From the NCBI GenBank assembly GCA_030831415.1, contig JAURLC010000082.1, positions 1 to 13,411 of the forward strand: a DNA stretch of 13,411 nt. The letters run 5' to 3'. This DNA is from Bacillota bacterium. Lineage in GTDB: Bacteria > Bacillota_I > Bacilli_A > RFN20 > CAG-826. Position 1 is the first letter of the stretch, and every line of letters starts with the position of its first letter. A program made the position numbers and the translations under genes. Shown here piece by piece: positions 1 through 7,873 of this stretch. The notes beneath the pieces are model-generated. The model was not told the DNA's origin, made no database searches, and saw only the letters and a list, made by a program, of their open reading frames with translations.

Positions 1-1709
1 TCACGACCTTCTTTAGCCGCCTTTTCAGCTTTCTTTTCAAACCATTGTTTGGTGTTTTCCATGGTTAAGTAGAAGTTTCCAATGACCATGTCTTGAGAAG
101 GGGTCGCAATTGGCAATCCGTCTTTTGGACCTAAAATGTTATTCGACGCAAGCATTAAGTTAATCGCTTCTTCTTGAGCAGCTTTACTTAACGGAACGTG
201 AACGGCCATTTGGTCACCATCAAAGTCAGCGTTAAACGCGGTACACACTAAAGGATGTAATCGAATGGCACGACCTTCAACGAGTTTAGGTTGGAACGCT
301 TGAATCCCTAAACGGTGAAGCGTGGGAGCACGGTTGAGTAACACAGGGTGGTAGGAAATGATTTCTTCTAAAATGTCGAAGACCACTTCATCATACGCAT
401 CGACTTTCTTTTCTGCTTGTTTGTGCGAGTTTGCATACCCACGATCAATAAGTAAAGAGGCAATAAATGGTTTGAGAAGTTGAATGGCCATTTCACGTGG
501 TAAACCACATTGGTACATTTTAAGTTCTGGACCAACGGCGATAACCGAACGACCCGAATAGTCAACACGTTTACCGAGTAAGTTTTGACGGAAACGACCT
601 TGTTTACCTTTTAACGCACTTGAGAGCGATTTGAGTTCACGACCCGAACCACCGGAGGATAACACCGGTTTACCACGACGACCGTTATCAATGAGCGCAT
701 CAACTGCTTCTTGTAACATCCGTTTTTCATTACGTAACATCGTGCTAGGAGCATTCATGTTAATAAGGTTTTTCAAACGACGGTTACGAGCAATCAAACG
801 ACGATAGAGATCATTCAAATCAGATGTCGCAAAGCGACCTCCATCGAGTTGTAACATTGGACGTAAATCGGGTGGGATAACAGGTAAAACATCCAAAATC
901 ATCCATTCAGGACGGTTGTTGGATTGACGTAACGATTCAATGATTTCTAATCGTTTGAGTAACTTGGCGTGACGTTGGCTAGTGGCCGTACTTAATTCCG
1001 TATTAATTTGATTAAATTCTTGATCAAGGTCGACTTCTTTGAGTAAACGTTTGATCGCTTCGGCACCTTCACCAAATTCCGCTCCGATATGTTTACGAAT
1101 AAAGTTCGTAATCACTTCGAAGTTAATCGGTTCAGAACGGTTTTCAAGTTTGCTAATGAGTTCTTCGGCGCGAGCAGCTTCATACCCTTCTAAGTTCCCT
1201 TGGAATTCTTTAATAACCGAAACAAAATCTACACGACCTGTCTTTTCATCAATCACTTGACGATACTTCAAAATCGTGGAGTTTCCAGGATTTAAACAGA
1301 TGAGTGTTGAACCCACTAAATACACGAGTTCTTCAAGTTGTTTGGCGTTAATATCCAGGATTAATGCAATACGTGAAGGAATGCCTTTGACATACCAAAT
1401 GTGGGCACATGGGGTCGCAAGTTCAATATGACCCATGCGTTCACGACGCGCATCTTTGGTCATTACTTCAACACCACATTTTTCACACACGACACCGACA
1501 TAGCGTTGTTTTTTGTATTTACCACAGTGGCATTCATAGTCTTTGCTTGGACCAAAAATCTTTTCACAGAAAAGACCTTGCATTTCCGGCTTTTGACTAC
1601 GATAGTTAATCGTTTCGGGTTTTAAGACTTCCCCATGCGACCAGCCCCGAATGGCATCAGGGGAGGCGAGACTGACACGAATTTTTGAAATTTTATTAAT
1701 GTTTACCAT
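1..1709 (-). CDS. rpoC: DNA-directed RNA polymerase subunit beta' (N-terminal part, cut by window start)
   Basis: The reading frame stays open from 1709 to base 1 (about 569 codons) and lacks its 3' end only because the window stops. It encodes the largest catalytic subunit of RNA polymerase. Visible marks are the N-terminal zinc ribbon (Cys60, Cys62, Cys75, Cys78, in the contexts ECHCGKYK and CEKCGVEV), the LLGKRVDYSGRSVI block, LLNRAPTLHRLGIQ, and the catalytic NADFDGDQMA motif at residues 493-502, whose three Asp (495, 497, 499) hold the active-site Mg2+. I chose the ATG at 1709 over the in-frame ATG at 1715, because AGGAGG lies 8 nt before 1709 but only 2 nt before 1715. The Shine-Dalgarno overlaps the rpoB stop codon, so the gene is probably translationally coupled to rpoB. 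Confidence 0.98.
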   Translation of the reverse strand, partial: MVNINKISKIRVSLASPDAIRGWSHGEVLKPETINYRSQKPEMQGLFCEKIFGPSKDYECHCGKYKKQRYVGVVCEKCGVEVMTKDARRERMGHIELATPCAHIWYVKGIPSRIALILDINAKQLEELVYLVGSTLICLNPGNSTILKYRQVIDEKTGRVDFVSVIKEFQGNLEGYEAARAEELISKLENRSEPINFEVITNFIRKHIGAEFGEGAEAIKRLLKEVDLDQEFNQINTELSTATSQRHAKLLKRLEIIESLRQSNNRPEWMILDVLPVIPPDLRPMLQLDGGRFATSDLNDLYRRLIARNRRLKNLINMNAPSTMLRNEKRMLQEAVDALIDNGRRGKPVLSSGGSGRELKSLSSALKGKQGRFRQNLLGKRVDYSGRSVIAVGPELKMYQCGLPREMAIQLLKPFIASLLIDRGYANSHKQAEKKVDAYDEVVFDILEEIISYHPVLLNRAPTLHRLGIQAFQPKLVEGRAIRLHPLVCTAFNADFDGDQMAVHVPLSKAAQEEAINLMLASNNILGPKDGLPIATPSQDMVIGNFYLTMENTKQWFEKKAEKAAKEGR

Positions 1710-1723
1710 GTTCATGTCCTCCT

Positions 1724-4700
1724 TTATTCATCTTCCTCGACCATGTCATTTTCATTGAAATCGATCACAGTCTCTGAGGTTATGGCGCGAATCGACGAAT
1801 TAATTTTTCGTTCTTCCGCAAGTGCTTGTTTGGACAATTGTTCCATGTCCATTTCTTGGTTCGTTTCATCATAGAGACGAACATCAATGGCAAGCGCTTG
1901 TAATTCTTTTTGTAATACTTTAAAAGACTCTGGAATGCCTGGCGTTGGAATATCGCGATCTTTAATGATCGCTTCATACGTCTTACGACGACCAACACGG
2001 TCATCGGATTTGATCGTAAGAATTTCTTGGAGTGTATTCGCTGCACCATACGCTTCCAGTGCCCATACTTCCATTTCCCCGAAACGTTGACCCCCATTTT
2101 GTGCTTTCCCACCTAATGGTTGTTGGGTGACTAAGGAATAAGGACCGGTTGCTCGAGCGTGTAACTTATCATCGACCATGTGGACGAGTTTAATCATATA
2201 CATGACGCCAACAGAAATACGTTCGTCAAATGCATCACCGGTACGACCATCAAAGAGAATGGATTTTCCATCTTCATCGAGATCTGCTTGCTTCATTAAA
2301 TCCATAATTTCACTATTGGTGATACCATCAAAAACTGGCGTAGCAATTTTCATGCCAAGCTTTTTAGCGGCCATCCCTAAATGAATTTCTAAAATTTGAC
2401 CGATGTTCATACGACTTGGAACCCCAAGTGGGTTTAACATAATATCGACGGGTGTACCATCCGGTAAGAAGGGCATATCTTCGATGGGAAGAATACGTGA
2501 GATAACCCCTTTGTTACCATGGCGTCCAGACATCTTATCTCCTTCGGAGATTTTACGTTTTTGAACGATGTAAACACGAACAACTTCTTCCACGCCTGGA
2601 GCGAGTTCATCGCCACGTTCACGCGAGAAGATTTTGACATCTAAGACAATCCCTGCACCACCGTGAGAAACACGAAGCGAGGAATCTTTATCGTCTTTGG
2701 TTTTTTCAGAGAAAATCGCACGAAGTAATTTTTCTTCACTAGAAGGTTCTGTTTGACCTTTCGGAGTCGTTTTACCGACTAGAATATCGCCTTCTTTTAC
2801 TTCTGCTCCGGGAATAATAATGCCGCGTTCATCTAAGAATGCTTTGGCTTCTTCCGACGTGGAAGGGATATCACGTGTGATCATTTCCTTACCGAGTTTC
2901 GTCATGCGGCATTCTAGCGTATGTTCTTCGATATGAATCGAGGTGTACACATCATCTTTGACAAGCCGTTCTGACATGATGACCGCGTCTTCATAGTTAT
3001 AACCATTCCACGTCATAAACGCGATCGTCACGTTTTGACCGAGTGCTAAATCCCCTTTATCCATGGCAGGACCATCGGCAAGAATTTGACCTGCTAAGAC
3101 GTTTTGGCCAGGTTTGACAATCGCAACTTGATTAATACATGTTCCTTGGTTGGAACGATTGAATTTTTGAAGTGGGTAGGACACATCTTCACCATTGGAG
3201 GAAGATTTAACCGTCACCGATCGACTATCGACATACGTCACCACCCCGTCATGGGTTGCAATGACTGCTAACCCTGAATCACGTGCGATGGAGTGTTCCA
3301 TCCCCGTGCCAACAAAGGGAGCAGATGGTTTGAGTAACGGTAACGCTTGACGTTGCATGTTAGCACCCATCAACGCACGTGTCGTATCATCGTTTTCTAA
3401 AAATGGAATACAGGCAGAAGCGACGGAGACGACTTGTTTAGGTGAGACATCCATGTAATCGACTTCATGAGGCGTGACTAAAATGTTGTCCCCGTTAAAT
3501 CGAGCAACGACACGTTCATCGACGAAGCTTCCGTCTTTATTTAATTTATTGGATGCTTGAGCGATAATGAAAGGACGTTCTTGTTCTGCGGATAAGTATT
3601 CGGTTTCTTCCAACACTTTTCCAGTGGTTTTATTCACTTTGCGGTACGGTGTTTCAATAAACCCATAATGATTCACTTTGGCATAGGTCGCTAAATTGGT
3701 AATCAACCCGATGTTTTGACCTTCCGGTGTTTCAATCGGACAAATACGACCATAGTGAGAATAGTGAACGTCACGGACGTCAAAGGACGCACGATCACGT
3801 TTAATCCCACCACTTCCTAAAGCCGAGCTACGGCGTTTATTAGCAAGTTCAGCGAGCGGGTTGGTTTGATCCATAAATTGAGCTAAAGGATCAGTGGAGA
3901 AAAATTCTTTAATTTGCGCGGTTAACGGTTTAATGTTCACCAAGCTTTGAGGGGTCACATTGGTAATATCTGAAATCGACATTTTTTCACGAATCGATTT
4001 CGCCATTTTCGATAACCCTAAACGGAAGCGGTTTTGAATGAGTTCACCCACAGAGTGAATACGACGATTGGCAAGGTGATCGATATCATCGGTGTCACCA
4101 AAACCATCCATTAAATTGAGGAAATAGGAGAAGGTGGCTAACATATCCGGAATGGTGACGGTCTCATCTTTTAAATTGAGATCCGTACCGACAATATGAG
4201 CAATCGTTTCTTTCTTCTCATTTGGATACACTTTGACCACGTTCACTTTAAATGCGGGGTGTAAATCGGTATTAACGGTCACTTGACGTTCGTGAGCTCC
4301 TTGTTCGAAGAAGGATTCGCCGCGTAAGGCTTCGACGGTTTCTTTTGTTAACAAAGTATCTTTGGTAAAACGAACTTCACCATTAGCATCGACTAAGTCC
4401 TCTGCTAACACACGGCCAATCAAACGGTTGTAAACACCAAGTTTTTTGCCATATTTATAACGACCAGCCATTCCAAGGTTATAACGTTTTGCATCAAAGA
4501 ATTTTTGAACGAGGAAATTAATCACCCCATCATCAGTGCGAGGTTCACCAGGTTTCATCTTCGCAAAAATTTGGTTAAGTGCTAAGTTCGTTGTCGTTGT
4601 ATCGATATCTTTAGCTAACGTATTTTTCAAAATATCTTTATCACCAAACAAATCTAAAATTAATGCATTGAGTTTTTTAGTGTAGTCATTCGTACGTTGT

Positions 4701-5422
4701 TCTTTATTCGAACCTTCAAGCGTCGATTCATCAATCGCCAGTAGTGCTTTAAGAAAAATCGTCGCATACATTTTACGTTGACGGTCGATACGAACGGATA
4801 ATACATCTTTGGCATCCGATTCAAATTCTAACCAAGTACCACGCATGGGGATAAGGTCAGCTTTAAAAAGGTATTTCCCAGTTTTATCCATCATTTTCGA
4901 CAAATAGGCACCAGGGGAACGACGAATTTGGGATACGATAACTTTTTCAACACCATTGACAATAAAGGTACCCGAATCGGTCATTAAAGGGAAATCCCCT
5001 AAGAACACTTCGGATTCTTTAATATTGCCATCCTCTTTGAAAATGAGTCGCAAATTCACGCGTAGAGGAACGCTATATGTCATATCACGATCTTTACATT
5101 CTAAATAGTTGTACGCAGGTGCATCAAAACGGAAACCTAAATATTCAAGTTTTAACGTTTCGGCATAATTTTCAATGGGGAAAATGTCGCGAAGTGCTTC
5201 ATCAAGCCCTTGTTCAAGTAACCATTGATACGAATGCGTTTGAACTTCTACTAAGTTAGGAAGCGGTAAAGTTCCTGAAATTTTGGAGTAATTAACACGG
5301 CCATTGTCCATGTCCTTATAATTACGTTCACCACCTACCCCAATTTTTAAAGGGGATGTTAAAGAAGGATTTTCACGTCCCACTTTTACTTTTTTTGTCG
5401 TCTTTGTTGATGCTTTTGCCAT
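1724..5422 (-). CDS. rpoB: DNA-directed RNA polymerase subunit beta
   Basis: The 1232-residue protein is complete and slightly longer than the roughly 1190 residues of Bacillus RpoB, partly through a Lys/Thr-rich N-terminal tail of about 40 residues; it ends in an acidic tail. It forms the catalytic core of RNA polymerase together with beta'. Conserved blocks include SPGAYL, the rifampicin cluster QFMDQTNPLAEL at about 515-526, DVHYSHYGRICPIETPEG, and the active-site stretch GDKMSGRHGNKG with the two catalytic Lys equivalents at 963 and 971. The gene starts with ATG behind AAAGGAG. It lies 14 nt after the methyltransferase gene and directly before rpoC, in one operon. Oddity: the residue matching E. 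coli His526 is Asn (residue 528), a change associated with rifampicin insensitivity in Mollicutes and in resistant mutants of other bacteria. Confidence 0.99.
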   Translation of the reverse strand: MAKASTKTTKKVKVGRENPSLTSPLKIGVGGERNYKDMDNGRVNYSKISGTLPLPNLVEVQTHSYQWLLEQGLDEALRDIFPIENYAETLKLEYLGFRFDAPAYNYLECKDRDMTYSVPLRVNLRLIFKEDGNIKESEVFLGDFPLMTDSGTFIVNGVEKVIVSQIRRSPGAYLSKMMDKTGKYLFKADLIPMRGTWLEFESDAKDVLSVRIDRQRKMYATIFLKALLAIDESTLEGSNKEQRTNDYTKKLNALILDLFGDKDILKNTLAKDIDTTTTNLALNQIFAKMKPGEPRTDDGVINFLVQKFFDAKRYNLGMAGRYKYGKKLGVYNRLIGRVLAEDLVDANGEVRFTKDTLLTKETVEALRGESFFEQGAHERQVTVNTDLHPAFKVNVVKVYPNEKKETIAHIVGTDLNLKDETVTIPDMLATFSYFLNLMDGFGDTDDIDHLANRRIHSVGELIQNRFRLGLSKMAKSIREKMSISDITNVTPQSLVNIKPLTAQIKEFFSTDPLAQFMDQTNPLAELANKRRSSALGSGGIKRDRASFDVRDVHYSHYGRICPIETPEGQNIGLITNLATYAKVNHYGFIETPYRKVNKTTGKVLEETEYLSAEQERPFIIAQASNKLNKDGSFVDERVVARFNGDNILVTPHEVDYMDVSPKQVVSVASACIPFLENDDTTRALMGANMQRQALPLLKPSAPFVGTGMEHSIARDSGLAVIATHDGVVTYVDSRSVTVKSSSNGEDVSYPLQKFNRSNQGTCINQVAIVKPGQNVLAGQILADGPAMDKGDLALGQNVTIAFMTWNGYNYEDAVIMSERLVKDDVYTSIHIEEHTLECRMTKLGKEMITRDIPSTSEEAKAFLDERGIIIPGAEVKEGDILVGKTTPKGQTEPSSEEKLLRAIFSEKTKDDKDSSLRVSHGGAGIVLDVKIFSRERGDELAPGVEEVVRVYIVQKRKISEGDKMSGRHGNKGVISRILPIEDMPFLPDGTPVDIMLNPLGVPSRMNIGQILEIHLGMAAKKLGMKIATPVFDGITNSEIMDLMKQADLDEDGKSILFDGRTGDAFDERISVGVMYMIKLVHMVDDKLHARATGPYSLVTQQPLGGKAQNGGQRFGEMEVWALEAYGAANTLQEILTIKSDDRVGRRKTYEAIIKDRDIPTPGIPESFKVLQKELQALAIDVRLYDETNQEMDMEQLSKQALAEERKINSSIRAITSETVIDFNENDMVEEDE

Positions 5423-5436
5423 TGCAAATCTCCTTT

Positions 5437-6030
5437 TTACACGGTTGCTTTGTACACGTGATAGCCTTTTTCACGCGTCATAAGCGTCACCTTAGAAAAC
5501 AATGTTTCTAAATAGGTGACATGAGAGAGCGCACCTTTATCTTTTCGAATGACAAGATAAAGTCCACCATGTGGATGTAGGTGCTCCTTGGTTTGTCGGT
5601 AAAGGTCATAGATTGAAGTTTTTCCGGCACGAATGGGCGGATTAAAGGCAATCCAATCAAACATTCGTGGCAATTCTTTAAATCCATCACTGACCACACC
5701 TTGGAGATTCAAACCAAGTTGTCGAGCGTTATGTAAGGCATCCGCCACCGCTCGATGGTTGATGTCGGCAAGGGTAATCGCTAACGTTGGATGAAAACTT
5801 GCCATCACACATCCTAACGGGCCATATCCACAGCCAAGGTCTAAGAGCGATCCACTTAAGGTTTCTTGCAACAAAATCTTAAGGAGAATGTTTGTACCGG
5901 TATCGAGTTCTTTCTTAGAGAAGACCCCGCGGCTCGCTTGAAGGGTGAAGGAGCGTTGATTCATCGTGAAATTAACCGTATATTTTTTGTCGTCAATGAC
6001 AGGTTGATTTTCAAAATATTGACCGCTCAT
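5437..6030 (-). CDS. YbxB/RsmC-type class I SAM-dependent methyltransferase
   Basis: This 197-residue protein has the class I methyltransferase fold signature: motif I LDLGCGYGPLG at about 63-73 for S-adenosylmethionine, an acidic turn LADIN at about 87-91, and motif IV NPPI at 130-133, typical of enzymes that methylate exocyclic amines of G or A. The N-terminal GVFSK..LD.G block is typical of the RsmC/RlmG-like family, whose E. coli member RsmC makes m2G1207 in 16S rRNA. It is about half the length of E. coli RsmC and matches the single-domain Firmicutes form, ybxB in B. subtilis, which also sits between rplL and rpoB. An rRNA or ribosome-assembly substrate is an inference from family and location. 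The start is ATG at 6030 behind AAGGAGG. It is probably co-transcribed with rplL and rpoB. Confidence 0.93.
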   Translation of the reverse strand: MSGQYFENQPVIDDKKYTVNFTMNQRSFTLQASRGVFSKKELDTGTNILLKILLQETLSGSLLDLGCGYGPLGCVMASFHPTLAITLADINHRAVADALHNARQLGLNLQGVVSDGFKELPRMFDWIAFNPPIRAGKTSIYDLYRQTKEHLHPHGGLYLVIRKDKGALSHVTYLETLFSKVTLMTREKGYHVYKATV

Positions 6031-6053
6031 GCAACCTCCTTAATAAGTGGGAA

Positions 6054-6079
6054 AACCTGCCTTATTGAAAAGGCAGGTT
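6054..6079 (-). terminator. Hairpin between rplL and the methyltransferase gene (possible attenuator)
   Basis: The inverted repeat has 10-bp arms AACCTGCCTT (6054-6063) and AAGGCAGGTT (6070-6079) around a 6-nt loop. On the minus strand it lies downstream of rplL and is followed by only two further T before CCC, so it is a weak intrinsic terminator at best. Its position between the ribosomal protein genes and rpoBC matches the partial attenuator known between rplL and rpoB in E. coli, which lowers polymerase subunit output relative to L12. An RNA processing or stabilising role is equally possible. Confidence 0.6.
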
Positions 6080-6099
6080 CTTTGATAAATAAAGAGAGC

Positions 6100-6477
6100 T
6101 TATTTGACTTCGACTTCAGCGCCAGCAGCAACCAATGCTTTTTTGTGTTCTTCAGCTTCCACAGGCGAAATGTTTTCTTTGATTTTGCTTGGGACTGCGT
6201 CAACAAGTTTCTTCGCATCCATTAAGCCTAAACCCGTGATGGCTTGAACGGCTTTAATGACAGCAACTTTTTGTGCACCAGCAGCGGTGAGCGTTAAGGT
6301 AACTTCGGTTGGTCCTTTGGCAGCACCTTCATCTTCAGAAGGGGCAGCAGCAACGGCAACAGGGGCAGCAGCGGTCACACCAAATTCGGTTTCGATCGCA
6401 TTGACAAGATCGTTGAGTTCAACAACGGTCATTTCTTTGACGGCGGCAATGATGTCAGCTTGTGATAATTTAGCCAT
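6100..6477 (-). CDS. rplL: 50S ribosomal protein bL12 (L7/L12)
   Basis: This 125-residue protein has the bL12 domain order: an N-terminal dimerisation helix region (about 1-32, MAKLSQADII...), an Ala/Pro/Glu-rich flexible hinge (about 34-55) and the globular C-terminal domain with the conserved AVIKAVQAITGLGLMDAKKLVD segment split over residues 71-92. Multiple copies of bL12 bind L10 and form the ribosomal stalk that recruits translational GTPases. The start is the ATG at 6477, with GGAGG 8 nt upstream; an upstream TTG at 6492 overlaps this Shine-Dalgarno and is not used. It follows rplJ by 24 nt and shares its transcript and the L10 leader. Confidence 0.98.
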   Translation of the reverse strand: MAKLSQADIIAAVKEMTVVELNDLVNAIETEFGVTAAAPVAVAAAPSEDEGAAKGPTEVTLTLTAAGAQKVAVIKAVQAITGLGLMDAKKLVDAVPSKIKENISPVEAEEHKKALVAAGAEVEVK

Positions 6478-6501
6478 GTTTATTTCCTCCAATAGCTTTT
6501 A

Positions 6502-6999
6502 TTAAGCGGCGGTTTGATCTGCCACAGCTTTCACTGCAACAGCAAGCTTACGAATCGGACCTTGGAAGGCCGAAGCAAGCTTCGATAACAATTGTTCTCT
6601 TCCTGGCAAGGATGCAAGTACTTTGACTTGATCTGCAGAAAGGAATTTTCCTTCTTGAAGCGATCCTTTAAGAACTAGTTTGTCGTTTTTCTTTGCGAAT
6701 TTAACGACAACTTTGCTTCCTTCTAAGGCATCTTCTGTAAAGATAAAGCCGTTAGGGCCATTTAAGGTTTCATCTAACACTGCATCTTTAATGCCAAGCT
6801 TATCGGTTGCCCGACGAACCATCGTATTTTTATAGACGGCAAACTTGGAATTGATTTTGCGTAAAGTTAAACGTAACTCGTTAAGTTCAGCAACCGTCAT
6901 TTTTGAAAAACTAACGATCATGACCGAACCACTCGCTTTTGCTAATGATTCGACTTCACTAACGAGGGCTTCTTTACTTTTAAGAATTTCCTTGTTCAT
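6502..6999 (-). CDS. rplJ: 50S ribosomal protein uL10
   Basis: The 165-residue protein matches uL10 over its full length: an N-terminal rRNA-binding domain with KNTMVRRA near residues 57-64, the GPNGFIF segment near 81-87, and a C-terminal helix region that carries the L12 dimers. It anchors the stalk at the GTPase-associated centre of 23S rRNA next to L11. The start ATG at 6999 is preceded by a strong AAGGAGGTGACAGA context. It sits 143 nt downstream of rplA, and that gap holds an L10-leader-like RNA, so the L10-L12 complex probably represses its own mRNA, as known for this leader family. Confidence 0.98.
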   Translation of the reverse strand: MNKEILKSKEALVSEVESLAKASGSVMIVSFSKMTVAELNELRLTLRKINSKFAVYKNTMVRRATDKLGIKDAVLDETLNGPNGFIFTEDALEGSKVVVKFAKKNDKLVLKGSLQEGKFLSADQVKVLASLPGREQLLSKLASAFQGPIRKLAVAVKAVADQTAA

Positions 7000-7013
7000 T
7001 CTGTCACCTCCTT

Positions 7014-7130
7014 GGACATAGTGTTTATATTTTGAGCTCTGAATCCAATGAGTGACTATCCTAAGATATCTTCCTCGGCAACTTGATTAAGCCACGTGGC
7101 CGTTGCTGTCTATGGTTCTATCGAGCGCTC
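7014..7130 (-). ncRNA. Ribosomal protein L10 leader (cis-regulatory RNA)
   Basis: The minus-strand RNA carries the hallmark L10-leader pieces: AGACAGCAAC (revcomp of 7102-7111), a self-complementary GGCCACGTGGC arm (7091-7101), TTAAT, then AGTTGCCGAGG (7073-7083), with GCAAC and GTTGC pairing (7102-7106 with 7078-7082). This matches my memory of the Firmicutes L10 leader core, in which AGACAG and CCGAGG flank the helix and which binds the L10(L12)4 complex. Further downstream, GGATAGT (7055-7061) can pair with ACTAT plus TCC (7014-7022, one bulged base), closing a loop just before the rplJ Shine-Dalgarno. No U-rich terminator is visible, so translational control is more likely than attenuation. 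Confidence 0.85.
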
Positions 7131-7142
7131 AAACGATGGGAA

Positions 7143-7829
7143 TTAACGACCTTCGAACGTAAACTTAATCGCTGGACCCATGGTCGTGTGGATCGCAGCT
7201 GATTTAAAGAAAGCACCCTTCACGGAAGAAGGACGTGCTTTGACGAGTGTATCGGTTAACAGTTGTAAGTTATCCACAAGTTTGTCTTCTGAGAAACTAA
7301 CTCGGCCAATCGAGACCGCGACATTAGCTTCTTTATCTAAACGATATTCCACTTTACCAGCTTTGATATCTTTAATGGCTTTGGTAATATCCATCGTGAC
7401 GGTTCCAGTTTTTGGATTGGGCATTAACCCTTTAGGACCTAAGACTTTCCCGAGTTTACCAATTTCACCCATCATATCGGGTGTGGCAACGATGACGTCA
7501 AAGTCAAACCAATTTTCACGTTGGATTTTTTCAAGTAAATCCTTACCACCAGCGAAATCCGCACCAGCAGCTTGAGCATCCGCTAATTTAGAATTCGTAA
7601 GCGCTAAAATCTTTTTGGTTTTTCCGTTACCATGGGGTAAAACGATCGTTCCACGAATTTGTTGGTCTTGTTTGGTCGTATCAACATTTAATCGATACGA
7701 AACATCAACCGTTGCATCAAATTTGACCGTAGAGGTTTTCTTAACAAGCTCAATGGCTTCTGCAATCGTGTAAAGTTTGTTTGGGTCGACAAGTTTGGCT
7801 GCTTCAACATATTTTTTTCCGCGTTTCAT
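7143..7829 (-). CDS. rplA: 50S ribosomal protein uL1
   Basis: This 228-residue protein has the full length of bacterial uL1. Conserved pieces include the N-terminal KRGKKY, FDATVDVSYRLNVD, the GPKGLMPNPKTGTVT block near residues 131-145 in the middle domain, and the C-terminal MGPAIKF. uL1 binds helices 76-78 of 23S rRNA, forms the mobile L1 stalk that guides E-site tRNA release, and in several organisms binds its own mRNA as a repressor. The ATG at 7829 has AGAAGGA upstream. The 44-nt gap to rplK contains a hairpin resembling the L1 rRNA site, directly in front of this ribosome binding site, so autoregulation is a concrete possibility. Confidence 0.98.
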   Translation of the reverse strand: MKRGKKYVEAAKLVDPNKLYTIAEAIELVKKTSTVKFDATVDVSYRLNVDTTKQDQQIRGTIVLPHGNGKTKKILALTNSKLADAQAAGADFAGGKDLLEKIQRENWFDFDVIVATPDMMGEIGKLGKVLGPKGLMPNPKTGTVTMDITKAIKDIKAGKVEYRLDKEANVAVSIGRVSFSEDKLVDNLQLLTDTLVKARPSSVKGAFFKSAAIHTTMGPAIKFTFEGR

Positions 7830-7842
7830 ACTGTTTCCTTCT

Positions 7843-7870
7843 GTGGTAATAACGAGCGTTGCTCTTCCAC
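7843..7870 (-). promoter_or_regulatory. Candidate L1-binding hairpin upstream of rplA (site II)
   Basis: On the minus strand an outer stem GTGG/CCAC (7867-7870 with 7843-7846) and an inner stem GAGC/GCTC (7861-7864 with 7854-7857, loop AAC) enclose an asymmetric internal loop with 2 nt (AA) on the 5' side and 7 nt on the 3' side. This short-5'/long-3' internal loop between a GUGG stem and a second stem is how I recall the L1 site in 23S helix 76/77. The element starts 3 nt after the rplK stop codon and ends a few bases before the rplA Shine-Dalgarno. The L1-binding role is inferred; the pairing is seen directly. Confidence 0.6.
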
Positions 7871-7873
7871 GTA

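Noticed and set aside
1401..1625. Plus-strand open frames antisense to rpoC
   Set aside because: They mirror the conserved rpoC zinc-ribbon coding region, have no ribosome binding site and no recognisable product.
1710..1715. Upstream ATG of rpoC at 1715
   Set aside because: Only 2 nt from the AGGAGG; the ATG at 1709 has the right spacing.
6478..6492. Upstream TTG start for rplL adding five residues
   Set aside because: The TTG overlaps the GGAGG ribosome binding site of the ATG at 6477, and L7/L12 normally begins MAKL.
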